Positions 53,011-61,596 of a DNA stretch of 64,000 nt are shown here, piece after piece. Position 1 is the stretch's first letter, and the number at the start of each line of letters is the position of its first letter. Under the pieces are notes generated by a model. The model saw only the letters and a list, made by a program, of their open reading frames with translations. It did not search any database and had not been told where the DNA came from. The stretch is from Sphingomonadales bacterium (GTDB taxonomy: Bacteria > Pseudomonadota > Alphaproteobacteria > Sphingomonadales > Sphingomonadaceae): positions 124,001 through 188,000 of the forward strand of contig JAFKLT010000030.1 in the NCBI GenBank assembly GCA_017309275.1, written 5' to 3'. The position numbers and the translations under genes are program-made.

Positions 53011-53823
53011 ATGCAACCGGCCGCGAAAAGGACGGGAAATCAGGATTTCGCGGAGAATCTCCGTCTCCTTTGCAGCTATAAGCGGTCGGTGTCGGAGGTC
53101 TGCCGCAAGCTCGACATCAACCGGCAGCAATTCGCCCGCTATCTTTCAGGCGAGACGGCGCCGTCGAGCGGCAACATCCGCAAGATCTGCGACTATTTCG
53201 GGGTCGAGGTCTATGAGATCAACCTGCCCTCCGCGCAGTTTCGCGACCTGATCGTTCTCAAGCCCGACCAGAAACGCACCGTCACCGACAATCATGCGTC
53301 GGAATGGGACCAGCTTGTCGCCAACGGCTCGGGCGGCGCGGCCTATCGCTACATCGGCTATTACCACCGCTATCTGCGGTCGATCGAATATCCGGGCTAC
53401 ATCATCAAGGCGTGCGTCAAGGTCTATGAAAGCGAAGGGCGCGTCTATCTGAAGTCGATCGAAAGGCTGAAAGCACCCGGAGAACATGGCTCTGCGCCCT
53501 ATGACGTGTTCAAATACAGCGGGCTGCTGATGCACCTGTCCGATCGCATCTTCATTATCGAATCGGACACGATCCTGAACAGCGCGATCACGGAGACGGT
53601 GCTTTATCCGAGCCACAAGAACCCGATGACCTATTTGTTCGGCAAGGCGTTCGGCGTGTCCAGCGGGTTGTCGCGCGAACCCTATCTTACGCCGATCGTT
53701 TACGAATATCTGGGCCTGCACGTCTCGCTGCGCAGCCTGGTGGGCAAATGCGGCCTGCTTCCCGACGACAGCGACCTGGTCGATCCGCGCATCCGCCAGT
53801 TCCTGATGCGCGAGACGTTGTGA
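53011..53823 (+). CDS. XRE-like HTH transcriptional regulator with unknown C-terminal domain
   Basis: A 270-residue DNA-binding protein. The HTH spans residues about 12-70 (FAENLRLLCSYKRSVSEVCR, DINRQQFARYLSGETAPSSG, IRKICDYFGV). The C-terminal 190 residues (YRYIGYYHRYLRSIEYPGYI, VYESEGRVYLKSIERL) have no recognised family and look like a folded sensing domain. It lies between the POT transporter and the M24 gene on the same strand, with 45-bp and 116-bp gaps. It is a good candidate for controlling the divergent transporter and hydrolase operons around it. Confidence 0.82.
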   Translation: MQPAAKRTGNQDFAENLRLLCSYKRSVSEVCRKLDINRQQFARYLSGETAPSSGNIRKICDYFGVEVYEINLPSAQFRDLIVLKPDQKRTVTDNHASEWDQLVANGSGGAAYRYIGYYHRYLRSIEYPGYIIKACVKVYESEGRVYLKSIERLKAPGEHGSAPYDVFKYSGLLMHLSDRIFIIESDTILNSAITETVLYPSHKNPMTYLFGKAFGVSSGLSREPYLTPIVYEYLGLHVSLRSLVGKCGLLPDDSDLVDPRIRQFLMRETL

Positions 53824-53939
53824 CAAGCTGCACCCGGTAGCGCCAATTCGCTAAAACTGCGCCAAGGACACGAAATTGCCAGTGTCCGGCCGCCCCTTAT
53901 CATCAGCCCATCACAGATATCAGGGGCTGAGAGAGGTAC

Positions 53940-55100
53940 ATGGCAACATTCCAAGCGTTCGAATATTCGCGGCGAATCGGCGCGATCAAGAACGCCATGG
54001 CGGATGCCCAGCTCGATCTGCTGGTCGTCACGAGCCCGCCGAACATGAACTACAGCGTCGGCTATGACGCCTGGTCCTTCTATGTCCCGCAGGCGATCCT
54101 GCTGCCGCTGTCGGGCGAACCTGTATGGGTCGGACGGGCGATCGACCTCGAGTGCGCGCGGCATACGACCGTGCTGCCCGACGATGCGTTGTTCGGCTAT
54201 GACGACAGCTATCTCGCCAAGGGACGGCACGGCGCGGATTATATCGCAGACATCGTGCGCGCGACCTTTCCCGGCGCGCGCCAGATCGGCGTCGAAATGG
54301 ACGCGCCATTCTATACTGCGCAGTTTCATGCGCGGCTTGCCGCGGCCCTGCCGGACCGGACGCTGACTGACGCCGACACGCTGATCAACTGGGTGCGCCT
54401 GACCAAATCGCATGCCGAGATCGACGTGATGCGCCAGGCCGGTGCGCTGACCGACATCGCGATGCAGCGCGCGATCGATGCGATCGAGCCCGGCGTCCGC
54501 CAGTCGCATATTGCCGGCCTGATCTATGAAGCGCTGATCGACGGGCATCCCGACTATTGCGGCGATGTGCCCGATTTCCAGACGTTGCCGATGGGGTCGC
54601 GCACATCGGCACCGCACCTGACCTGGACCGACGAGCGTTTCGCCGCCGGATCGGCCTGCACCCTCGAACTGGGCGCAAACCGCTTTCGCTACCATGCGCC
54701 ACTCGCACGGACGGTGCATGTCGGCCCACCGCCAACCGAACTGATCGATCTGTCGCATGTGGTCGAAGAGGGGTTGGTCGCCGCCCTCGCGGCCGTTCGG
54801 CCCGGTGCGCTCGCCAGCGACGTCGCCGATGCCTGGAACGTGGTGATCGCGCGCGCGGGGATCGAGAAGCCGTCGCGCATCGGCTATTCGATCGGCCTCG
54901 GCTACCCACCCGATTGGGGCGAACGAACCGTCAGCCTGATCGCGACCGACCGGACGCCGTTACAGCCGAACATGGTCTTTCACCTGATGCTGGGCATCTG
55001 GGGACGCGCGAGCAGCTATGAACTCAGCGAGACCTTCGTCGTCACCGCAAAGGGTGCGTCCTGCCTGTCGGGCCTAGACCGCCGGCTGTCGGTCAAATGA
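53940..55100 (+). CDS. M24-family creatinase/ectoine-hydrolase-like enzyme (EutD/DoeA-like), second copy
   Basis: A cytosolic 386-residue paralog of the enzyme at 29415. Both share NY-SGYD/VGYD followed by AWSFYVPQ, and the end block LHLMPAVW/FHLMLGIW. The metal Asp residues are missing (CTLELGANRFRYHAPLARTV), the pocket His is kept in SAPHLTWTDE, and GYSIGLGYPPDWGERTVSL is very close to what I recall of ectoine hydrolases. It is therefore probably a metal-free amide or amidine hydrolase. It overlaps the M14 gene by 4 bp and follows a POT transporter, repeating the arrangement of the first copy. Confidence 0.86.
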   Translation: MATFQAFEYSRRIGAIKNAMADAQLDLLVVTSPPNMNYSVGYDAWSFYVPQAILLPLSGEPVWVGRAIDLECARHTTVLPDDALFGYDDSYLAKGRHGADYIADIVRATFPGARQIGVEMDAPFYTAQFHARLAAALPDRTLTDADTLINWVRLTKSHAEIDVMRQAGALTDIAMQRAIDAIEPGVRQSHIAGLIYEALIDGHPDYCGDVPDFQTLPMGSRTSAPHLTWTDERFAAGSACTLELGANRFRYHAPLARTVHVGPPPTELIDLSHVVEEGLVAALAAVRPGALASDVADAWNVVIARAGIEKPSRIGYSIGLGYPPDWGERTVSLIATDRTPLQPNMVFHLMLGIWGRASSYELSETFVVTAKGASCLSGLDRRLSVK

Positions 55101-57562
55101 CGCGCGCGGGAGGACTGGATGGCGAATGGGCCGATCGGATTCGCTCCGACGGGCATGCGCTGCCGGTTCGCCACCATGAAGTAGGCGGCCGCCTTGCCGC
55201 GATCGCCGAGCGCGCGGGCGGGCGAATGCAGATCATCCCCTATGGTCGCTCGATCGAGGGCCGATTGTTGTGGCGCACGATCGTGTCCAGCGCCTGCAAT
55301 CTGGAAGGCCATGATGCCGGGCCGCCTTCCGGCGTGGCTCGAATCTGGATGGGCTATGGCATTCACGGCAGCGAGTTGTCGCCCAGCGACGCAGCCCTTC
55401 GGCTCATCGAGTGGCTGGCGCTGACCGAAGGCGGCGAAGCCGATGCGATCCGCGATGCGCTGATCATCCATATCGACGTAATGGCCAATCCCGACGGGCG
55501 CGAACGCAGTCTGGCGCATCTGGAAAGCCATTTCGGGCTGCTCGGCAATCCCGACGTGCAGTCGGCGCATAATGACGTGCCGTGGCCCAAGGGGCGCGGC
55601 AATCACTACCTGTTCGATCTCAACCGCGACGCCCTGTTCTGCGTGCAGCCAGAATCGCGCCAGCGGATCGAGGCGATCCGCGCCGCCGCACCCCACCTGT
55701 ATCTCGATGCCCACGAGATGGCGTTCGACGACAGCTTTCTGTTCGCCTGCCCCGCCGAACCCTTCAACCCCGCGCTGCCGACCCAGACGCACGACAGCTG
55801 GCACGACTTGCGCCCCGTCATCGGCGCCGCGCTCGACGATGCGGGCATCGCCCATTACACCGGATCGTGGAACGAGGTTTTCTTTCCAGGCTTTTTCGAC
55901 ATCTGGCCCGCCTATATCGGCGCGGTGCCGATCCTGCTCGAACAGGCCACGACTTTCGGCCATCGCGTCGCGCTGCCCAACGGCAAGTATCGCGACTATG
56001 CCGAAGCCGTCGACGCACAATTCCAGGCGTCGCGCGCCTTGATCGAGGCCGCGGCGCGCGAGCCGGCGAAGTATATCGCACGTTCGTCGGAAGCGCGGCG
56101 GGAGCGGCCGCCGCTCCGCTTCTGGGTCGTCGACGAGACCGGCGCGAAGCGCGATCATATCGCGGAGTTGCTGACCACGCAGGGAATCGCGTTCGACTAT
56201 CTTCAAGGCGAAGCGGACGTCGCCGGCCTCCACGATCATTGGGGCGCCGGTCCGAGCGATGTCCGGCTGAAGACCGGCGCCTTGCTTGTATCGACCGACC
56301 AACCGCTGGGCGCGCTGGTGCGCAACCTGTTCGATTTCCACATGCCGATGACCGAGGCCTTTCTGAAGGCCGAGCGAGATCGCCTCGACGAGGGGCGCAA
56401 GACGCAGCTTTACGACTGCACCGCCTGGGCGCTGTCCTTCGCGTTCGATGCCAGGGTTCTTTGGGCGGCGGCACGGCCCGCCGGACGATGGTCGCAAACC
56501 CGTCCCCCGACCGACGTAGCCGCACCGCTCCCCGCCGACGGCGGCAAGAGCCGCTTTGGCTATCGCTTCGACGACCCCCTGCTGGAGAAATCGCCCCGCC
56601 TGATGGTAAGCGGCCTCAAGCTCCGCCTCGCCACCGAAGGAGCCGGCAAGTCCTTCCTGATCCGCGCCGAGGATCAGGACGCCGGCGCCCTCCCGCACCT
56701 GCACGCGCTGGCCGGCGACCCTGGTTTCGAACCGCTGGGTCGTGCGCTGGCAGATGGCGCGGCCGATCCCGGCGGCGACGCCTTTCACCTGCTTCGAACG
56801 CCATCGATTGCGATGCTCATCGGCAATGGCGTGGACGCGCCCGCCGCGGGCGCGCTCTGGCATCTGTTCGAACGGTTGGGCGTCCCGGTGACCCTGCTTG
56901 ACCTCGCGACGATCGGAACGCGCGACCTGCGCCGGTACGACGTGCTGCTCGCCCCGCACGGCGAAGCGGACGTCGCGACCCTGCTCGACCGGCGATGGAT
57001 CGAGAATGGCGGGACGTTGGTCACGATGGCGGGAGCAACCCGTAGTCTCGCGCGGTCGGGGCTCTTTTCCTTCACGATGGACGAACCGGGCAACCCTGCG
57101 GTAGCGGCCGGCCACGGCCTCGCCGTGGGAACCGCCGCGCGGCCCTTCCTGCCGCCCGACTATCCCCCTCACCGCGAGGGAGCGCCCGCGACGAGATCGA
57201 CGCGCTATCTCCCGCGTGGCTGTTACGTCCGGGCCGATGTTCGCACCGGACACTGGCTGACGCACGGCCTCGACGACCGCGTCCCGGTGCTTTTTCGCGA
57301 GGACGGCATTTTGCACGCCGCGGAAGGCGCCGAGGTACTGATGCGCTTCGCCGCCGCCGACACCCTGCCGTTGTCAGGAATGATCTGGCCCGAAGCGGTG
57401 GCCACGATCGCCTCGACGCCGTGCCTTGTGCGCGAACGATGCGGGCGCGGGCAGGTCATCGGCTTTGCGTGGGACCCCGTGTTCCGGGGCTATTCCCTGG
57501 GAACGCAACGGTTGCTGCTGAATGCGGCGGTCCTCGGTCCGGCATTCGCCGACAGGCCCTGA
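55097..57562 (+). CDS. Large M14-family zinc carboxypeptidase, cytosolic
   Basis: An 821-residue peptidase without a signal peptide. Zinc ligands are His90 and Glu93 in YGIHGSELSPSD and His206 in YLDAHEMAFDD. MANPDGRERS and FDLNRDALF match the substrate-binding blocks, and Glu in PILLEQATTFG is the probable catalytic base. The second half (from about 500) carries ANA-type beta sequence and a region like a glutamine-amidotransferase fold (VLLAPHGEADVATLLDRRWI, GGTLVTMAGATRSLARSG) without an evident Cys triad, as in other large M14 proteins. It is translationally coupled to the M24 enzyme, so it should process peptides after import. Confidence 0.9.
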   Translation: MTRAGGLDGEWADRIRSDGHALPVRHHEVGGRLAAIAERAGGRMQIIPYGRSIEGRLLWRTIVSSACNLEGHDAGPPSGVARIWMGYGIHGSELSPSDAALRLIEWLALTEGGEADAIRDALIIHIDVMANPDGRERSLAHLESHFGLLGNPDVQSAHNDVPWPKGRGNHYLFDLNRDALFCVQPESRQRIEAIRAAAPHLYLDAHEMAFDDSFLFACPAEPFNPALPTQTHDSWHDLRPVIGAALDDAGIAHYTGSWNEVFFPGFFDIWPAYIGAVPILLEQATTFGHRVALPNGKYRDYAEAVDAQFQASRALIEAAAREPAKYIARSSEARRERPPLRFWVVDETGAKRDHIAELLTTQGIAFDYLQGEADVAGLHDHWGAGPSDVRLKTGALLVSTDQPLGALVRNLFDFHMPMTEAFLKAERDRLDEGRKTQLYDCTAWALSFAFDARVLWAAARPAGRWSQTRPPTDVAAPLPADGGKSRFGYRFDDPLLEKSPRLMVSGLKLRLATEGAGKSFLIRAEDQDAGALPHLHALAGDPGFEPLGRALADGAADPGGDAFHLLRTPSIAMLIGNGVDAPAAGALWHLFERLGVPVTLLDLATIGTRDLRRYDVLLAPHGEADVATLLDRRWIENGGTLVTMAGATRSLARSGLFSFTMDEPGNPAVAAGHGLAVGTAARPFLPPDYPPHREGAPATRSTRYLPRGCYVRADVRTGHWLTHGLDDRVPVLFREDGILHAAEGAEVLMRFAAADTLPLSGMIWPEAVATIASTPCLVRERCGRGQVIGFAWDPVFRGYSLGTQRLLLNAAVLGPAFADRP

Positions 57563-57587
57563 GACCGCCATTGAGGGAGATGCTGCC

Positions 57588-58139
57588 ATGACGATCAGCT
57601 TTCCGATCGATCGCGACATCGGCTCGGGCCGTCCACGAACCTTGCCGCGCACGTCGCTCGACGCGATCGACCTCAATATCTTGCTGCACCTCGAACGGGA
57701 CGGCCGCATGAGCAAGAGCGAACTTGCCGATCGCGTCAACCTGTCCAAGAGCGCCTGTCATGAGCGCGTCCGCATCCTGGAGCGCAACAAGCTGATCATG
57801 AGCTATCACGCCAAGATCGACGTGCGAAAGATCGTCTGCCACGAATCATTCCTGACCGAGGTCAAGCTGCGCAGCCACCGCATGTATGATTTCGACCGTT
57901 TCGAGCGCTATGTCGCCAAGTCGGACCATGTGTCCGAATGCTATGCGGTCGGCGGCGGGCTCGATTATATCCTGCGCATCGTGTCGCGCGACGTCGTGCA
58001 TTATCAGGAAATCATGGAAACCATCCTGTCCGACGATGTCGGGATCGAATGCTATTTCACCTATGTCGTGACCAAGGTGGTCAAATCGAACAACAGCATC
58101 CCGATCGAGACGGTCATGAACCGGCGCCGAGGCGCGTAG
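57588..58139 (+). CDS. Lrp/AsnC-family transcriptional regulator
   Basis: A 183-residue regulator. The winged HTH is at about residues 20-80 (LDAIDLNILLHLERDGRMSK, SKSACHERVRILERNKLI). The ligand-binding RAM domain follows (SECYAVGGGLDYILRIVSRD). The ATG at 57588 has a GGGAG site 8 nt upstream. It lies 25 bp after the M14 gene and 159 bp before the methionine-gamma-lyase-like gene. It probably senses an amino acid released by the peptidases and controls the neighbouring amino-acid genes. Confidence 0.92.
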   Translation: MTISFPIDRDIGSGRPRTLPRTSLDAIDLNILLHLERDGRMSKSELADRVNLSKSACHERVRILERNKLIMSYHAKIDVRKIVCHESFLTEVKLRSHRMYDFDRFERYVAKSDHVSECYAVGGGLDYILRIVSRDVVHYQEIMETILSDDVGIECYFTYVVTKVVKSNNSIPIETVMNRRRGA

Positions 58140-58298
58140 CGTCCATCCGCCATCTGCCAAGCGACATCCCTGCGGCAGGAGCCGGGGTCAGGCGGACGAT
58201 TGTTCGCCGGCGGGACCTGCAATTCGAACATTCTCCATCAGGTCGCAGGCTAATCTCACCTTTCGGGCGAGCGCCCATTCTTCACGGAGTTGAACAGC

Positions 58299-59480
58299 AT
58301 GTCACTGGAAAAGCAGCAGCCATCGACCATCGCGGCCTGGGGCGGCGAAGAACGACCGCTGGCATTCGGCGCGGCACAGGTTCCCATCGTTCAGAGCGCC
58401 CCTTTCGTCTATGACGATGTCGATAGCTGGCTCGACGTCGCCCTTGGCCGCGCCGAAGGGCATATCTACAGCCGCAATACCAATCCGACTGTCGGCGTGT
58501 TCGAGGAAAAGCTCCGCCTGCTCGAAGGCGCGGAGGATGCCACCTCTTTTGCGACCGGCATGGCCGCGATCTCCAACACGCTTTTCACCTTCCTGCGCCC
58601 CGGCGACCGTGTGGTGTCGATCACCGACAGCTATGGCGGGACGAGCAAGATATTCCTCGACTTCCTGCCCCCGATGGGCGTTGAGGTCGAGCTGGTCGAA
58701 ACGGGAAATGATGAAGCACTCGAGGCCGCGATCGCGAAAGGCGCGCGCATCGTCTATCTCGAAACGCCGACCAACCCGACGCTGAAGATCATCGATCTGC
58801 CCCGCGCGATCGCCGCAGCCAAGGCGGTCGGCGCGATCAGCGTCATCGACAACACGTTCGCGACCCCGATCAACCAGCGGCCGCTCGACCTTGGCGCCGA
58901 CCTGGTGCTGCACAGCGCGACCAAGTTCCTGGGCGGGCATGACGACGCGATGGGCGGCGTGCTCGCAGGACGACGCGAACTGGTGCGGCAGGTCTACCAT
59001 TACCGCGAGATCACCGGCGCCACGCTCAGCGCATTCGGCGCCTATCTGCTGCTGCGCGGCATGAAGACGCTCGACCTGCGCGTCAGGCGACAGAATGAAA
59101 CCGCGCTGGCGATCGCCCGTTATCTCGCGGCGCATCCCAAGGTCGATCAGGTCTTCTATCCGGGGCTGGAGGATCATCCGGGCCATGCGGTGGCCGCGGC
59201 GCAGATGACCGGGTTCGGCGGCGTGCTCAGCTTTTCGCTACACGGCGACTTCGACGCCACGAAGCGCTGCCTGAAGGCCGTGAAGCTTGCCCATCGCGCC
59301 GCGAGCCTCGGGTCGGTCAACACATTGATCGGGATTCCGGCGACCACCAGCCACGTCGAATGCTCCGCGGCGGAGCGCGCTCACCTCGGGATCCCCGAAA
59401 CGCTGATCCGCTATTCGTGCGGCATCGAGGCGTTCGATGATCTGCGCGACGACCTGGAAACCGCTCTGGCGGCCGTCTGA
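58299..59480 (+). CDS. Cys/Met-metabolism PLP enzyme, methionine gamma-lyase/cystathionine gamma-synthase-like
   Basis: A 393-residue fold-type I PLP enzyme. Landmarks are HIYSRNTNPTVGVFEEKLRL, TSFATGMAAISNTLF, VYLETPTNPTLKIIDLP and the PLP lysine in HSATKFLGGHDDAMGG. NTLIGIPATTSHVE closes the active site. The family covers methionine gamma-lyase, cystathionine lyases and O-acylhomoserine sulfhydrylases; sequence reading alone does not separate them. A GGAG site lies 9 nt before the ATG. It is followed 9 bp later by threonine synthase, so a homoserine/threonine-linked gamma-elimination or gamma-replacement is plausible. Confidence 0.88.
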   Translation: MSLEKQQPSTIAAWGGEERPLAFGAAQVPIVQSAPFVYDDVDSWLDVALGRAEGHIYSRNTNPTVGVFEEKLRLLEGAEDATSFATGMAAISNTLFTFLRPGDRVVSITDSYGGTSKIFLDFLPPMGVEVELVETGNDEALEAAIAKGARIVYLETPTNPTLKIIDLPRAIAAAKAVGAISVIDNTFATPINQRPLDLGADLVLHSATKFLGGHDDAMGGVLAGRRELVRQVYHYREITGATLSAFGAYLLLRGMKTLDLRVRRQNETALAIARYLAAHPKVDQVFYPGLEDHPGHAVAAAQMTGFGGVLSFSLHGDFDATKRCLKAVKLAHRAASLGSVNTLIGIPATTSHVECSAAERAHLGIPETLIRYSCGIEAFDDLRDDLETALAAV

Positions 59481-59489
59481 ACGGATGGA

Positions 59490-60911
59490 ATGAGGCGCCC
59501 CGCCGTGATGCCTGAGATGAACTATGTAAGCACGCGCGGGGAAGGCGGCTCCTTGCCCTTCGCGGACGCGATGATGGCAGGACTGGCAACCGACGGAGGA
59601 CTGTTCGTCCCCGACCGATGGCCTTCCATGACGGCGGACGACATCGCGGGGCTGGCGGGGCTCAGCTATGTCGACACCGCCACTGCCGTCTGTCGGCGCT
59701 TCATCGGCCCGGATATCGACGACCACGCGTTGAGGCGGCTGGTGACGGCGGCCTATGCCGGGTTCGACCATCCCGCCGTGGTTCCTCTCGTCCAGCTCGA
59801 CGACCGGCATTTCCTGCTTGAGCTGTTTCACGGCCCCACCCTGGCATTCAAGGATGTGGCGTTACAGTTGCTGGGACAGCTTTTCGAACGATCGATGCGC
59901 GGCCGCGACGGACGACTGACGATCGTGGGCGCTACATCGGGCGATACCGGCGCGGCGGCAATCCACGCGCTCGCCGGCCGCGAGGGCGTGGACTTGTTCA
60001 TGCTGCATCCCCGTGGCCGGGTCAGCGAAGTTCAGCGACGCCAGATGACGAGCGCCATGGCGCCCAATATCCACAATATCGCGATCGAAGGGACCTTCGA
60101 CGATGCGCAAGCGATCGTGAAGCAGATCCTGCGCGATCCCGCCGCGGCGGCGCGCCTTCGTCTCGGCGCGGTAAATTCGATCAATTGGGCGCGCCTCATG
60201 GCGCAGATCGTCTATTATTTCCATGCGGCGGTCCGGCTAGGCGCCCCGGGACGCAAGATCGCCTTTTCGGTCCCCACCGGCAATTTCGGGGACGTCTTTG
60301 CCGGATATGTCGCTGCGCGGATGGGGTTGCCGATCGATCGCCTGATCGTCGCGACCAACGCCAATGACATCGTGCACCGGGGGCTGACCACCGGACGCTA
60401 TGCACCCGATACCGTCGTTCCCACCGACACGCCCGCGATGGATATCCAGGTTTCGAGCAATTTTGAACGGCTTCTGTTCGACCTGTCGAAGCGGGACGGT
60501 CGCAGGATCGCCGCCATGATGGCCGACTTCGAAACCCGCCGGAGCTTGTGGATACCGGAGGAATGGCGGGCCTGGGCAGCGCAGCGCTTCACCAGTTTCC
60601 GCATCGAAGCCGAAGAGATGCGCGATACCATGCAATGGGCGGCGCATCATTGCGGCCAGCTTCTGGACCCGCACAGCGCGGTCGGGCTGGCGGCCGCCCG
60701 GCGGCTTCGTCACCGACCGGAAGTGCCGATCATCACGCTCGCCACGGCCCACCCCGCCAAATTCCCCGAGATCGTCGAGCAAGCGACCGGCATCGCACCG
60801 CAACTGCCGGCACGATGGGCCGATTTGCTCGACCGCGAGGAACGGTTCGATGTCCTGCCGAACGACAGCGCAGCGATCTGGTCCTTCATCTGTGACCGGG
60901 CGAACGCATAA
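59490..60911 (+). CDS. thrC: Threonine synthase
   Basis: Converts O-phosphohomoserine to threonine with PLP. The classic start MNYVSTRGEGGSLPFADAM, PLP lysine in FHGPTLAFKDVALQLLG, VGATSGDTGAAAIHAL and AVNSINWARLMAQIVYYFHA identify it with confidence. The 473 residues fit the family. The start is uncertain: ATG at 59490 gives a nine-residue leader, while GTG/ATG at 59505/59508 follow a GAGG and fit the usual N-terminus better. Its place beside a catabolic PLP enzyme, away from other threonine synthesis genes, is unusual and it may be a second copy in the genome. Confidence 0.93.
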   Translation: MRRPAVMPEMNYVSTRGEGGSLPFADAMMAGLATDGGLFVPDRWPSMTADDIAGLAGLSYVDTATAVCRRFIGPDIDDHALRRLVTAAYAGFDHPAVVPLVQLDDRHFLLELFHGPTLAFKDVALQLLGQLFERSMRGRDGRLTIVGATSGDTGAAAIHALAGREGVDLFMLHPRGRVSEVQRRQMTSAMAPNIHNIAIEGTFDDAQAIVKQILRDPAAAARLRLGAVNSINWARLMAQIVYYFHAAVRLGAPGRKIAFSVPTGNFGDVFAGYVAARMGLPIDRLIVATNANDIVHRGLTTGRYAPDTVVPTDTPAMDIQVSSNFERLLFDLSKRDGRRIAAMMADFETRRSLWIPEEWRAWAAQRFTSFRIEAEEMRDTMQWAAHHCGQLLDPHSAVGLAAARRLRHRPEVPIITLATAHPAKFPEIVEQATGIAPQLPARWADLLDREERFDVLPNDSAAIWSFICDRANA

Positions 60912-61015
60912 CGCCCTGCGAACCGCCCACATCGGCGAACAAATGTCGCGGACGGCAGCAGGGGCTAGCGCAGCCGCTGACTGTGCAGTCGCGGCGCGTT
61001 TCCCGACCTCAATCG

Positions 61016-61309
61016 CTATCGAAGCAGCGCCGTGGCGGCGATCGCCGGAAGGCTGACTGCAACCAGATACCACCACGCCCGCGCGGGAGTTCGCGCCAGC
61101 GCGGCGCCGATGCTGAAGATCGCGAAGAAGAGAAAGCTGCCGAGCGATGCGGCAACAACCGCCTCGAGGCGCGCCACGCCGACGCGAACGAGAAGCAGCG
61201 GCAGCGCCATCGTGATAAAGGCGGCGGCAGCATAGGCGCCCAACGTGACCGCCAAAGTGCGCGATGTGATCGTCAACCAGCGGCGCGCCGGGACGTTTCG
61301 GACCGTCAT
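61016..61309 (-). CDS. DUF3649 small membrane protein, iron-uptake associated
   Basis: A 97-residue protein with three hydrophobic segments (LAVTLGAYAAAAFITMALPL, AVVAASLGSFLFFAIFSIG, WWYLVAVSLPAIAATALL). It is the third gene of an operon with PepSY and DUF3325 proteins, a set that accompanies siderophore receptors in many proteobacteria. I chose the ATG at 61309 because GGAGGAG lies 7 nt upstream and it overlaps the previous stop by 4 bp. The biochemical role is not established. Confidence 0.85.
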   Translation of the reverse strand: MTVRNVPARRWLTITSRTLAVTLGAYAAAAFITMALPLLLVRVGVARLEAVVAASLGSFLFFAIFSIGAALARTPARAWWYLVAVSLPAIAATALLR

Positions 61310-61596
61310 TTCCGTGCTCCTCCCTTGCCGCGTCCGTGCAGGGCATTGGCGCATACCACCAATAAGCCCGCCAGCGTCTCCCATCCGAACCAGACGGTCA
61401 GCCCTTCACCCCAGCCCGACGCGGCGATCTCTACGACAAGCGTCAGCAACAACAACAGGAAGCCGCTCCGGCGCATATGGCGACCGACGGACGGCGAGAT
61501 GGTCGACCCGAGCCAACTGCGCTGGTGCTGCGGCATCGAAAGCATCAGCGTGGAGAAGCCGGCGATGCTCAGGATGAAAACGACGCTGTCGATCAT
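61306..61596 (-). CDS. DUF3325 small membrane protein, iron-uptake associated
   Basis: A 96-residue protein with three hydrophobic segments (SVVFILSIAGFSTLMLSM, GFLLLLLTLVVEIAASGW, ETLAGLLVVCANAL) and the motif MPQHQRSWLG typical of DUF3325. It overlaps both neighbours by 4 bp (ATGA), so the three proteins are made in step and may form a membrane complex with the PepSY protein. Confidence 0.87.
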   Translation of the reverse strand: MIDSVVFILSIAGFSTLMLSMPQHQRSWLGSTISPSVGRHMRRSGFLLLLLTLVVEIAASGWGEGLTVWFGWETLAGLLVVCANALHGRGKGGARK

